Shown here piece after piece: positions 14,473-15,147 of a stretch of DNA of 15,147 bases (its first letter is position 1; each line of letters begins with the position of its first letter). The DNA is from Thermoplasmata archaeon (GTDB taxonomy: Archaea > Thermoplasmatota > Thermoplasmata > Thermoplasmatales > Thermoplasmataceae), in assembly GCA_021792045.1 (NCBI GenBank), contig JAJYVJ010000034.1, forward strand, positions 1 through 15,147, in the 5' to 3' direction. The notes under the pieces are model-generated. The model was not told the DNA's origin. It saw nothing but the letters and a program-made list of their open reading frames with translations, and made no database searches. The position numbers and the translations under genes are program-made.

Positions 14473-15147
14473 ATGAAATTATCCTTCAGGATTGTGGCCG
14501 CATCCTACAGGACAAATGATGTGGCCATTGAACTCTTTGGCAGGACAGCGGACGGAAAGTCTGTAACTGCACTGTTCTTCGGATTCAAGCCTTACTTCTA
14601 TGTCATTGGCCCTTCACCCGATCTCCAGAGGAATCTCAAGGCTCAGGGCGAGCTTGAGGGTGTTGAGAACACCCAGCTCTGGTATGAGGGAAAGAATTAT
14701 GATGCGCTGAAGGTGATAGTCAAATCTCCATGGAAGGTGCCGGAGATGCGAAAAGATGCCGGGCAGGTGACTCTTGCCGCTGACATACCGTTCCATCACA
14801 GGTTCATATATGACAATGATCTGGGTTCATGCGTTGAGGTTGACGGAGAGGAGATGCCGGAGGAGAAGGGAAGATTCACCACTGATTATGTCATCAAAAT
14901 TCAATCCATAAGGAATGTCGAGGCCTTCAACCCAACACTCAAGATACTCAGCTTTGACATCGAGAACTCTATACAGACAAAGGAAATATTTGTGATAGGC
15001 TGGGCAATCCAGGACAGCGGGGGCGTAAGGAAAGGATCATTCAGCGGCAACGAGAAGGATCTGCTGAGGGATTTCGTCGAATTCATCAGGAAAGAGGATC
15101 CTGATCTCATCACGGGATACAACATCGACGGTTATGACATGCCAATG
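14473..15147 (+). CDS. polB: DNA polymerase family B, N-terminal part (cut by window edge)
   Basis: The first 225 codons of a family B replicative DNA polymerase run off the right edge with no stop. The N-terminal domain begins MKLSFRIVAASYRTN and includes LFFGFKPYFYVIG, as in archaeal PolB. The 3'-5' exonuclease domain starts at about residue 155 with Exo I LSFDIEN (D and E catalytic) and reaches Exo II in GYNIDGYDMP (N-x3-F/Y-D) at the window end. Both exonuclease motifs are intact, so proofreading should work. Polymerase motifs lie beyond the window. The start at 14473 is the first ATG after an in-frame TGA at 14467-14469 and fits the TATA box. Its archaeal type is one of the main clues to the organism. 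Confidence 0.92.
   Translation, partial: MKLSFRIVAASYRTNDVAIELFGRTADGKSVTALFFGFKPYFYVIGPSPDLQRNLKAQGELEGVENTQLWYEGKNYDALKVIVKSPWKVPEMRKDAGQVTLAADIPFHHRFIYDNDLGSCVEVDGEEMPEEKGRFTTDYVIKIQSIRNVEAFNPTLKILSFDIENSIQTKEIFVIGWAIQDSGGVRKGSFSGNEKDLLRDFVEFIRKEDPDLITGYNIDGYDMPM

Overview
The window looks archaeal, most likely from the Thermoplasmata (a Thermoplasma/Ferroplasma-like lineage). It carries the start of a family B DNA polymerase. Several genes have an A/T-rich TATA-like box centred about 23-27 nt upstream of the start codon and no Shine-Dalgarno sequence, the pattern expected for leaderless archaeal transcripts. The core genes favour AGG, AGA and ATA codons. The lineage call is an inference from these traits and cannot be proved from the window alone.

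Layout, left to right. (1) The left edge holds the first 78 codons of a probable transposase on the minus strand. (2) About 340-5790 is a surface-glycan island: GDP-mannose 4,6-dehydratase (gmd), a family 2 glycosyltransferase on the minus strand, two GT-B (GT4-type) glycosyltransferases, and a compact NAD-dependent sugar-nucleotide epimerase/dehydratase. The glycosyltransferases are visibly more A+T-rich than the rest, as is common in exchanged glycan loci. (3) A class I SAM methyltransferase (minus) and a six-segment membrane protein of unknown role follow. (4) 7588-11809 is carAB, encoding both subunits of glutamine-dependent carbamoyl-phosphate synthetase, with the two reading frames overlapping by 14 nt. 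(5) Convergent to carB is an AAA+ ATPase of the DUF4143 type. (6) 13068-13908 has no intact gene. It holds a decayed DDE transposase on the minus strand. (7) A 134-residue membrane protein and the 5' end of DNA polymerase B (cut by the window edge) close the window.

How the genes fit together: Gmd would make GDP-4-keto-6-deoxy-mannose, the compact SDR could reduce or epimerise a nucleotide sugar, and the three glycosyltransferases could build an oligosaccharide for S-layer or lipid glycosylation. carAB supplies carbamoyl phosphate for pyrimidines and arginine, and polB is replication machinery, so these are core genes beside an accessory island. I found no CRISPR array, rRNA or tRNA, and no clear new defence system. 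The most interesting signals are the glycan island, the shared divergent promoter inside it, a 15-bp palindrome between a TATA box and the SDR start, and the relics of transposition at both ends of the window.
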